Source of the DNA: Pseudomonadota bacterium
GTDB taxonomy: Bacteria > Pseudomonadota > Gammaproteobacteria > CAMYNG01
Assembly: GCA_020347585.1 (NCBI GenBank)
Contig: CP070733.1
Span: 1,791,391-1,800,005, forward strand
Direction: 5' to 3'
Length of the DNA: 8,615 bases
Each line of letters opens with the position of its first letter. The first letter of the stretch is position 1. The notes under the pieces are model-generated. The model did not search any database. It saw only the letters and a program-made list of their open reading frames with translations, and had not been told where the DNA came from. Shown here in pieces: positions 1 to 6,083 of this stretch. The position numbers and the translations under genes are program-made.

Positions 1-24
1 AATCTTTCAGGGAACAGTGGAGCG

Positions 25-2202
25 ATGAACAAGGCGCCTGATGAGGGGCTTTATATCGTACTGATCAGCATTCACGGGCTGATCCGCGGCCACAACCTGG
101 AACTGGGACGTGACGCCGACACCGGCGGACAGACTAAGTACGTGGTTGAACTGGCGCGCGCACTGGCCGCACGCCCCGACGTACAACGCGTGGACCTGCT
201 TACACGCCGAGTGATCGACAGCAAGGTCGACACTGACTACGCGCAACCGGTGGAGGTGATCGCGCCGAGTGCGCAGATCGTGCGCCTTGCCTGCGGGCCG
301 CGCCGCTACCTGCGAAAGGAAGTGCTCTGGCCGCACCTGTTCAGCTTTATCGACGATGCCCTGCAGCATTTCCGCCGCGTGGGGCGCACGCCCGATCTCT
401 TGCACAGCCACTATGCCGATGCCGGTTACGTGGGCGCACGCCTTGCACAGCTACTGGGCGTGCCGCTGGTGCACACCGGTCATTCGCTGGGGCGCGTCAA
501 GCGCCAGCGCCTGAACGAAAGCGGGCTGGCGCCGCAGAGCATCGAGCGCCAGTACAACATTACCCAGCGCATCGAGGCCGAGGAGATCGCGCTAGGCAAT
601 GCGGCGATGGTGGTGGCAAGCACCCGCCAGGAGGTCGAGGAGCAGTACGCGCAATACGAGAACTACCATACGCAGCGCATGGTGACGATCCCACCGGGTG
701 TGGATCTGGAGCGGTTTCACCCGCCGCGGCGCGGCTGGCGTGCACCGCCAGTGGCGGAGCTGGTAAACCGCTTCCTCGCTGCGCCCCGAAAACCGATGAT
801 TCTGGCGCTATCGCGCCCCGACCACCGCAAGAACATAACCACACTGGTGCGCGCCTATGGCGAGAACAGCGCGCTGCGCGAGGCCGCCAACCTGGTGATC
901 GTGCCGGGCAATCGCGATGACATCGGGGTAATGGACAGGGGAGCGCGCGAGGTGCTTACCGACCTTCTGCTGCTGATTGACCGCTACGATCTGTATGGCT
1001 GCGTCGCCTATCCCAAGCACCACGAGGCTCACGATGTGCCGGATTTATACCGCATGGCGGCGCGCAGCCGCGGTGTGTTCATCAACCCGGCGCTCACCGA
1101 ACCCTTTGGCCTGACGCTGATCGAAGCGGCCGCCAGTGGCCTGCCCATCGTCGCCACTCGCGACGGCGGCCCTATCGACATCATTGGGAACTGTAAAAAT
1201 GGTGTGCTGATTGACCCATTGGATGCCGACGCCATGAGCGAGGCACTGCTTGACGCCATCGCCGACCGGTCGCGTTGGCTGCGCTGGTCGCGCAGCGGGA
1301 CGCGCGGCGCACGGCAACATTATTCCTGGGAGGGGCACGTCAAGAAGTATCTGCGTGCCGTGAACAAGATCACCGGGCGGCGCCGCGGACGCCGCTTTCC
1401 CAGGGTGGCGCGCAGCCGGTTGCCGAGCATCGACCGGCTGTTGGTCTGTGACGTCGACAGCACGCTGCTCGGGGATAGCGAGGCGCTCGAAGCCCTGCTT
1501 GCGCGACTTGGTGACGGGCGCGGCAAGCTGGGGTTTGGCGTGGCCACGGGCCGCAGCCTGGAGAGCACGCTCAAGGTGCTCAAGCAATGGACCGTACCGA
1601 TGCCGGATCTGCTCATCACGGCGGTCGGCAGCGAGATTCATTATGGCCACGGCATGGTCGAAGACCAGGGTTGGGCGCAGCATATCGCGCATCGCTGGCG
1701 ACCCGACGCGTTGCGCCAGGCACTGCGAGGTACCCCCGGCCTTAAGCTCCAGCCGAAAAGCGAACAGCGCCGGTTCAAGGTGAGTTACTTCATCGACCCC
1801 GACAAGGCGCCGGCGGTACGCGCGATCCAGCGCGAGCTGCGCCAGCGTGATTTGCACGCCAAGCTCATCTACTCTCACGAGGCCTATCTGGACCTGCTAC
1901 CGATGCGTGCCTCCAAGGGACTGGCGATCCGCTATCTCGCCATGCGCTGGGGCATTCCGCCCGAGGCGATCCTGGTGTTCGGCGACTCGGGCAACGACGA
2001 GGACATGCTGAGCGGCAATACTCTGAGCGTGGTGGTAGGCAACCACACTCCCGAGCTGGAGAGGCTGCGGGGACAACACTGGGTGTATTTTGCCGAGGCA
2101 ACCCACGCTTGGGGGATCCTGGAGGGCATCGAGTATTACAATTTCCTGGGTGAACCGAGGGCTCCCGAAGAGCAACAAGAACAGGAGTCGTCGCAGTGCT
2201 GA
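25..2202 (+). CDS. Sucrose-phosphate synthase with fused sucrose-phosphate phosphatase domain
   Basis: The 725-aa protein has two parts. Residues 1 to about 450 form a GT4 (GT-B fold) glycosyltransferase of the sucrose-phosphate synthase/sucrose synthase family. Visible motifs are DTGGQ (32-36), TGHSLGR (151-157, His153), ALSRPDHRKN (261-270, Arg264 and Lys269) and the retaining-GT E-x7-E pair Glu359/Glu367. Members make sucrose-6-phosphate from NDP-glucose and fructose-6-phosphate in the cytoplasm. An Arg-rich linker (8 Arg in 452-465) leads to a HAD domain at about 470-705. It carries DVDST (Asp476, Asp478), ATGRS (Thr508), Lys631 and GDSGNDED (Asp654, Asp658), the complete HAD catalytic set, so it can probably dephosphorylate sucrose-6-phosphate. 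Some SPS proteins carry degenerate versions of this domain. The ATG at 25 is preceded by AGGGA (9-13) and GGAG (19-22), neither ideally spaced. The gene overlaps the downstream sucrose synthase by 7 nt. The family call is firm; bifunctionality is inferred from intact residues. Confidence 0.95.
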   Translation: MNKAPDEGLYIVLISIHGLIRGHNLELGRDADTGGQTKYVVELARALAARPDVQRVDLLTRRVIDSKVDTDYAQPVEVIAPSAQIVRLACGPRRYLRKEVLWPHLFSFIDDALQHFRRVGRTPDLLHSHYADAGYVGARLAQLLGVPLVHTGHSLGRVKRQRLNESGLAPQSIERQYNITQRIEAEEIALGNAAMVVASTRQEVEEQYAQYENYHTQRMVTIPPGVDLERFHPPRRGWRAPPVAELVNRFLAAPRKPMILALSRPDHRKNITTLVRAYGENSALREAANLVIVPGNRDDIGVMDRGAREVLTDLLLLIDRYDLYGCVAYPKHHEAHDVPDLYRMAARSRGVFINPALTEPFGLTLIEAAASGLPIVATRDGGPIDIIGNCKNGVLIDPLDADAMSEALLDAIADRSRWLRWSRSGTRGARQHYSWEGHVKKYLRAVNKITGRRRGRRFPRVARSRLPSIDRLLVCDVDSTLLGDSEALEALLARLGDGRGKLGFGVATGRSLESTLKVLKQWTVPMPDLLITAVGSEIHYGHGMVEDQGWAQHIAHRWRPDALRQALRGTPGLKLQPKSEQRRFKVSYFIDPDKAPAVRAIQRELRQRDLHAKLIYSHEAYLDLLPMRASKGLAIRYLAMRWGIPPEAILVFGDSGNDEDMLSGNTLSVVVGNHTPELERLRGQHWVYFAEATHAWGILEGIEYYNFLGEPRAPEEQQEQESSQC
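2183..2187 (+). promoter_or_regulatory. Ribosome binding site for sucrose synthase
   Basis: AGGAG lies inside the last codons of the sucrose-phosphate synthase gene, 8 nt before the GTG at 2196. It is the best-placed Shine-Dalgarno sequence in the operon and decides the GTG start. The upstream TGA stop (2200-2202) lies within the first codons of the new gene, an arrangement typical of translational coupling. Confidence 0.8.
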
Positions 2203-4586
2203 TCGAGGGCTTGCCGGAATACCTGCACGAACACCGCGAGGAGGCGCATACGCTGTTGCGCTACTGTCTTGGACTCGGCCGGCCGTTCTTGCTGCAGTCA
2301 GACTTGCGTGACGCGCTGCAGGATGTGGCTGGCGAACAGGAACTGCCGCACCTTGCTGATACACCGCTGGGCCATACACTGGCAGTTGCCCAGGAAGCGG
2401 TGCTCGAGGCGCCGTGGATCTACATGTCGGTCCGCCCGCGCGTGGCGCGCTGGCATTATCTACGCTTTCACGTCGAGGCGATGCAGCTCGAGGAAATCTC
2501 GGTATCGGAGTTCCTCGCTTTTAAGGAGCGCCAAGTCACCGGCCAGGATCCGAACGCTGCCTGGATGTTGGAAGTGGACCTGGGTCCGTTCAACCGCGAG
2601 TTCCCCAAGCTCAAGGAGTCGCGCTCTATCGGACGGGGCGTGGAGTTTCTCAATCGTCGCCTGTCCAGCCAGCTGTTTCACGAACTGGGCAAGGGTGATC
2701 AGCGCCTGCTGAATTTTCTGCGTGTGCACCAGTGCCAGGGTCAGCAGCTGATGCTCAATCAGCGTATTGAAAGCGTCGAGGGTCTACAGCACGCCCTGCG
2801 CCGCGCCGACGAGTATCTGGCCGTGCAGCCGCCCGAGGCCGACTGGGACACTATTGGTACGCGGCTGCGCGAGCTAGGTTTCGAGCCGGGCTGGGGACGC
2901 ACAGTGGCGCGCATGCGCGACACCCTGCACCTGCTGTCGGATATCCTGGAGGCTCCGGCACCGCGTGTCCTCGAGCAGTTCCTCAGCCGTGTTCCCATGA
3001 TCTTCAGGCTGGCCATCCTCTCGCCGCATGGCTACTTTGGACAGGCCAACGTGCTGGGGTTGCCGGATACCGGCGGTCAGGTGGTTTACATCCTCGACCA
3101 AGTGCGCGCCCTTGAAAAGGAGATGCGCCGCGCCCTGCACGAGCAGGGCCTGGATATCGATCCACAGATTGTGGTGGTCACGCGCCTCATTCCCGAGGCC
3201 GGCAACACTACCTGCAACGAGCGCCTCGAGCACATCATCGGCACCGAGCACGCGCGCATCCTGCGCGTGCCGTTTCGCTCGGAAAGCGGCGAGGTAGTTC
3301 CGCACTGGATCTCGCGTTTTGAGGTGTGGCCCTACCTGGAGCGGTTCAGCGTTGATGTCGGCCGCGAACTGTTGGCCGAGCTCGGCGGCCGCCCCGACCT
3401 GTTGATCGGGAACTACTCAGACGGCAACCTGGTGGCCACCATGCTGGCGCACAACCTGGGCGTCACACAATGCAATGTCGCCCACGCGCTGGAAAAGCCC
3501 AAGTATCTGTATTCGGACCTGTACTGGCGCGACAACGAGGATCAGTACCATTTTTCCGCGCAGTTCACAGCCGATCTCATCGCCATGAATGCTGCCGACT
3601 TCATTATTGCCAGCACCTACCAGGAGATCGCTGGCCGCGAAGACAATGTCGGCCAGTATGAAAGCTATGAGGCGTTTACCATGCCGGGGCTGTACCGCGT
3701 GGTGAACGGCATCGACGTGTTCGATCCCAAATTCAATATCGTCTCGCCCGGCGCCGACAGTGAGGTCTATTTTCCCTACAGCCAGACCGAGCGCCGACTA
3801 AGCGGGCTGCATGATGAGATTCACGACCTTATCTACGGCCCGTCCGGCGAGATCGCACGCGGTCAACTGGCCGAGCCCGGCCGGCCGCTGCTGTTTACCA
3901 TGGCCCGCCTCGACAAGATCAAGAACATCGCCGGCCTGGTGGATTGGTATGGCCAAAGTCAAGCGCTACGCAACGCCGCCAACCTGCTGGTAGTGGCTGG
4001 CCATGTGGATCCTGCTAACTCGTCCGACCATGAAGAGCGCGAACAGATCGACCGCGTGCATTACCTGATGAACGAACATGGGCTCGACGGCCAGTGCCGT
4101 TGGCTGGGCGTACAGCTCGACAAGAACATGGCGGGCGAGTTGTATCGGTATGTGGCGGACCGCATGGGTGCGTTCGTGCAGCCGGCGCTGTTCGAGGCGT
4201 TCGGCCTGACAGTCATCGAGGCCATGGCCTCCGGATTACCCACCTTCGCCACCAAGTATGGCGGTCCGCTGGAGATTATCGAGCACGGTGAATCCGGGTT
4301 TCACATCGATCCGAACCACGGCGAGGCGGCCGCCGGCATCATGGCGGATTTCTTCGAGCGCTGCCGGCGGGAGCCGGAGTACTGGGGCCGTATGTCACTC
4401 GGGGCCGTCGAGCGCGTCAAGGCCCGTTATACCTGGGACTTATACGCCGAGCGCATGATGACGCTGTCGCGCATATATGGCTTCTGGAAGTATGTCACCA
4501 ACCTGGAACGAACTGAGACGCAACGCTATCTGGAGATGTTCTACGGGTTGCAACTGCGGCCGCTTAGCGAGCAGGTGCCGCACTAG
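2196..4586 (+). CDS. Sucrose synthase
   Basis: The 796-aa protein has the full length usual for sucrose synthase (about 790-810 aa). It reversibly converts sucrose plus NDP to NDP-glucose plus fructose. Residues 1 to about 260 are the family-specific N-terminal region; the rest is the GT-B catalytic core. Motifs in order: DTGGQ (291-295), the LIPEAGNTTCNERLE segment (331-345), RFEVWPYLERF (374-384), NYSDGNLVAT (406-415), AHALEK (429-434, His430), NGIDVFDPKFN (504-514), MARLDKIKN (569-577, Arg571 and Lys576) and the E-x7-E pair Glu667/Glu675 within a QPALFEAFGLTVIEAM block. The nucleotide-specificity segment RWLGVQLDKNMAGELYR (635-651) keeps a Gln (640) but has Ala646 where plant UDP-preferring enzymes have Asn by my alignment. 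The GTG start is set by AGGAG at 2183-2187. Co-translation with a sucrose-making enzyme suggests regulated sucrose turnover, feeding NDP-glucose to glycogen or other glycans. No fructokinase or invertase lies in the window. Confidence 0.96.
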   Translation: MLIEGLPEYLHEHREEAHTLLRYCLGLGRPFLLQSDLRDALQDVAGEQELPHLADTPLGHTLAVAQEAVLEAPWIYMSVRPRVARWHYLRFHVEAMQLEEISVSEFLAFKERQVTGQDPNAAWMLEVDLGPFNREFPKLKESRSIGRGVEFLNRRLSSQLFHELGKGDQRLLNFLRVHQCQGQQLMLNQRIESVEGLQHALRRADEYLAVQPPEADWDTIGTRLRELGFEPGWGRTVARMRDTLHLLSDILEAPAPRVLEQFLSRVPMIFRLAILSPHGYFGQANVLGLPDTGGQVVYILDQVRALEKEMRRALHEQGLDIDPQIVVVTRLIPEAGNTTCNERLEHIIGTEHARILRVPFRSESGEVVPHWISRFEVWPYLERFSVDVGRELLAELGGRPDLLIGNYSDGNLVATMLAHNLGVTQCNVAHALEKPKYLYSDLYWRDNEDQYHFSAQFTADLIAMNAADFIIASTYQEIAGREDNVGQYESYEAFTMPGLYRVVNGIDVFDPKFNIVSPGADSEVYFPYSQTERRLSGLHDEIHDLIYGPSGEIARGQLAEPGRPLLFTMARLDKIKNIAGLVDWYGQSQALRNAANLLVVAGHVDPANSSDHEEREQIDRVHYLMNEHGLDGQCRWLGVQLDKNMAGELYRYVADRMGAFVQPALFEAFGLTVIEAMASGLPTFATKYGGPLEIIEHGESGFHIDPNHGEAAAGIMADFFERCRREPEYWGRMSLGAVERVKARYTWDLYAERMMTLSRIYGFWKYVTNLERTETQRYLEMFYGLQLRPLSEQVPH

Positions 4587-4608
4587 CGGCGCGTTAAGAA
4601 TGCTGGTT

Positions 4609-4635
4609 GGGGCAAGCCTACGCCCCATTGTTATG
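4609..4635 (+). terminator. Possible weak terminator after sucrose synthase
   Basis: GGGGC (4609-4613) and GCCCC (4622-4626) form a 5-bp stem with an 8-nt loop, 22 nt after the sucrose synthase stop. The run that follows (ATTGTTATG) is T-containing but is not a clean T tract. A competing pairing, AAGCCT (4614-4619) with AGGCTT (4639-4644), overlaps it. The position is right for a terminator but the structure is marginal. Confidence 0.3.
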
Positions 4636-4740
4636 CACAGGCTTAAAAATCAACGATTTAGTATGTCAGTTTTATTAACACATCTGTTTGGTGCGACAAA
4701 AACAACATAACATACGGAATTTAATGAGCTTTTATCCCGG
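4627..4740. other. AT-rich island in the convergent intergenic gap
   Basis: This 114-bp stretch is about 33% GC by hand count (38 of 114), against roughly 64% in neighbouring genes. I find no credible gene in it. It contains an imperfect inverted repeat: GTATGT (4661-4666) with ACATAC (4710-4715), and inside it GTTTT (4669-4673) with AAAAC (4699-4703). DnaA-box-like sequences lie at its left edge and to its right. It could be a DNA-unwinding or protein-binding region, a bidirectional termination zone, an unrecognised small RNA, or remnant DNA. The sequence alone does not decide between these. Confidence 0.6.
4631..4639 (+). promoter_or_regulatory. DnaA-box-like 9-mer (TTATGCACA)
   Basis: TTATGCACA fits the relaxed DnaA-box consensus TTWTNCACA exactly. 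It lies at the left edge of the AT-rich island and in the same orientation as the two boxes at 4804-4824. Binding is inferred from the motif only. Confidence 0.4.
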
Positions 4741-4803
4741 TTTTTGAGACTGCCGGCCTCCACTTTCCTGTGCCGCGCCCCGCAACGGTACGTGGTTTCA
4801 AAT

Positions 4804-4812
4804 TCATCCACA
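4804..4812 (+). promoter_or_regulatory. Near-consensus DnaA box (TCATCCACA)
   Basis: TCATCCACA differs from TTATCCACA at one position. It starts 12 bp before a perfect box in the same orientation, so the two form a tandem pair. Alone it would be weak; the pairing gives it some weight. Confidence 0.4.
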
Positions 4813-4815
4813 AAG

Positions 4816-4824
4816 TTATCCACA
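4816..4824 (+). promoter_or_regulatory. Perfect consensus DnaA box (TTATCCACA)
   Basis: TTATCCACA is the high-affinity DnaA box as known from Escherichia coli oriC. A specific 9-mer is expected well under once by chance in a window this size, and less in GC-rich DNA. It is intergenic, 20 bp from the 3' end of the DUF2782-like gene. Whether DnaA binds here is not shown by sequence. Confidence 0.55.
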
Positions 4825-4843
4825 GTCTGGGCGGGGGTTGCGC

Positions 4844-5215
4844 CTACCAGCGGAACAGGATCCACTGGTTGACGTTCGGGTTGGCCAGGGTGTCATCGCG
4901 GGTGTCGAGGATGCCGTCGCCATCGGTATCAATAAAATAGTACGGTGCGCCCTGCTGGGGGGTGACCTTGATGTACTGTAACTGGCCGCCGACACGGTAT
5001 TCCTCGATGGTCTTGCCCTCCTCGTGCCGGATGGTGACCTCGGGTTCCTCGATCTCCTGGCGCTGCTCGATCTCTTCCGGCGAGGGCATGGGCGGCGGCG
5101 GGGGCGGCTCGTCTTGTGCCGCGGCCGGGCCGCCAGCGAACACTAGGGCGAATGCGGCGCACAGCGCGGCATGGGAGTAGCGCGCCACCGGGCGCCGGTC
5201 GAGCTTACAAGTCAA
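4844..5215 (-). CDS. Small exported DUF2782-like protein
   Basis: With the chosen TTG start this is a 123-aa protein. A basic N-terminus and hydrophobic stretch (about 14-30) ending in AAAQDE look like a Sec signal peptide, with likely cleavage near residue 33, so the mature protein is probably periplasmic. A Pro run (37-42) and an acidic segment (46-60) follow. A domain at about 58-123 then contains DTDGDGILD (96-104), which resembles a calcium-binding loop, and ends in QWILFRW. This matches my recollection of the DUF2782 family, often found next to polA in gammaproteobacteria; its function is unknown to me. The frame stays open upstream to an ATG at 5335, but that extension would lie inside the LOG gene and bury the signal peptide. 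The TTG at 5215 has GGAG 7 nt upstream; a GTG at 5188 is an alternative without a clear ribosome binding site. It overlaps the upstream LOG gene by 11 nt. Confidence 0.8.
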   Translation of the reverse strand: MTCKLDRRPVARYSHAALCAAFALVFAGGPAAAQDEPPPPPPMPSPEEIEQRQEIEEPEVTIRHEEGKTIEEYRVGGQLQYIKVTPQQGAPYYFIDTDGDGILDTRDDTLANPNVNQWILFRW

Positions 5216-5930
5216 GGAGGATCTCCGCTTCTTCTGCCGAGGGTTCGAATCCGCGCTGCTCATAGTGGTCAAAGATCGCCGCCAGGATCTCCTCCGGCGT
5301 ATCCAGGATCCTGAACAGCTCGAGGTCATCCGCATCGATCATCCCTGCTGCGACCAGGCCGTCCCGGAACCATTCCACCAGGCCCCTCCAGAACGGCTCA
5401 TGCACCAGAATGATGGGAATGCGCCGCGTCTTTTTCGTTTGTACCAGCGTTAGAATCTCCGCCAGCTCATCCAGCGTGCCAAAGCCGCCGGGCATCACCA
5501 CGTAGGCGGCAGCATACTTCACAAACATTACCTTGCGCGAGAAAAAATGCCTGAAGCTCAGCGACACGTCCTGGTAGGGGTTACCCGACTGTTCGTGGGG
5601 CAGCTGGATGTTGAGGCCAATGCTCGGTGACTTGCCATCGAACGCGCCCCTGTTGGCGGCCTCCATAATGCCCGGGCCGCCGCCGCTCACCACCGAGAAC
5701 CCGGCATTGGAGAGGGTGCGAGAAATATCCACCGCCAGCCGGTAGTGGGGATGATCGGGCGCGAGGCGCGCAGAACCGAACACGCTGACTGATGGCTTGA
5801 TAGTGGCGAGGCGCTCAAAGCCCTCGACGAACTCGGCCATGATCTGGAAGATTTTCCAGGACTCGCGCGTCAACATCGAGTCGTCAATGGGTGCGAGGCG
5901 CGAATGCCGCGCTTTCGATTTGTGGTCCAT
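5205..5930 (-). CDS. TIGR00730/LOG family Rossmann-fold protein
   Basis: The 241-aa protein has the two LOG family signatures. One is a glycine-rich phosphate-binding segment, SGGGPGIMEAANRGA (82-96). The other is the PGGxGTxxE motif, PGGFGTLDE (147-155), whose Glu155 is catalytic in characterised members. SRKVMF (131-136) supplies the conserved Arg/Lys. Characterised relatives are nucleoside 5'-monophosphate phosphoribohydrolases, including plant LOG cytokinin-activating enzymes and bacterial PpnN; many were once annotated 'lysine decarboxylase'. Likely cytoplasmic nucleotide catabolism or homeostasis, but the substrate cannot be read from sequence. An N-terminal extension of about 45 residues precedes the Rossmann core. 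The start is the ATG at 5930; a later Met at residue 19 is possible because no strong ribosome binding site precedes 5930. It is divergent from polA and overlaps the downstream DUF2782-like gene by 11 nt. Confidence 0.9.
   Translation of the reverse strand: MDHKSKARHSRLAPIDDSMLTRESWKIFQIMAEFVEGFERLATIKPSVSVFGSARLAPDHPHYRLAVDISRTLSNAGFSVVSGGGPGIMEAANRGAFDGKSPSIGLNIQLPHEQSGNPYQDVSLSFRHFFSRKVMFVKYAAAYVVMPGGFGTLDELAEILTLVQTKKTRRIPIILVHEPFWRGLVEWFRDGLVAAGMIDADDLELFRILDTPEEILAAIFDHYEQRGFEPSAEEAEILLDL
5223..5226 (-). promoter_or_regulatory. Ribosome binding site supporting the TTG start of the DUF2782-like gene
   Basis: Read on the minus strand, GGAG (5226 to 5223) is followed by 7 nt and then TTG at 5215-5213. 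It lies within the final codons of the upstream LOG gene, consistent with translational coupling. It is the main reason for choosing TTG over the GTG at 5188. Confidence 0.5.
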
Positions 5931-6083
5931 AGCCCTGTTGCGGATCCTCTGCGTTGTGTCCCTAGTGTTGCCAGCGCGGCAGCGGCGAACACGCCGCGCG
6001 GATTTGCAGTACCATACCCACGCCCGCCACGGCCGGGCGCGATAGCCGCATCGTATTCATTCTCAGGCGAACTTGCACGCGCG
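5931..6083. promoter_or_regulatory. Divergent spacer upstream of polA and the LOG gene
   Basis: This 153-bp spacer must hold the start signals for both divergent genes, but I cannot identify a convincing -35/-10 pair on either strand. Two GC-rich hairpins are visible. One is GCGGCG (5982-5987) with CGCCGC (5992-5997) around an AACA loop, which can alternatively pair as GCGCGGC with GCCGCGC. The other is CGCCCG (6021-6026) with CGGGCG (6034-6039) around a 7-nt loop. They might affect leader RNA structure, or may simply reflect high GC. Confidence 0.4.

Noticed and set aside
1045..1878. 277-aa open frame on the minus strand inside the sucrose-phosphate synthase gene
   Set aside because: It lies wholly antisense to a gene with clear domain motifs, has no recognisable motif or ribosome binding site, and long antisense frames are common in GC-rich coding DNA.
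1897..2379. 160-aa minus-strand open frame across the sps/sus junction
   Set aside because: Antisense to two well-supported genes, with low-complexity Arg/Pro/Ala-rich sequence and no family resemblance.
4737..4758. CCGG...CCGG inverted repeat considered as a terminator for the minus-strand genes
   Set aside because: The stem is only 4 bp of self-complementary CCGG, and no T tract follows on the minus strand.
4631..4824. A true chromosomal origin (oriC)
   Set aside because: Only three boxes are present, two of them imperfect or relaxed matches, and none of the usual origin-flanking genes is in the window. Kept only as a possible secondary DnaA-binding site.
4650..4865. 71-aa minus-strand frame crossing the AT-rich island
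   Set aside because: It starts with GTG inside the 3' end of the DUF2782-like gene and has no recognisable motif. It runs through the low-GC island, whose base composition is unlike the genes around it.
5216..5335. N-terminal extension of the DUF2782-like protein to the ATG at 5335
   Set aside because: The extension lies inside the LOG coding region, is Arg/Ser-rich shadow sequence, and would place the signal peptide internally. The TTG at 5215 has a ribosome binding site and gives a normal exported protein.
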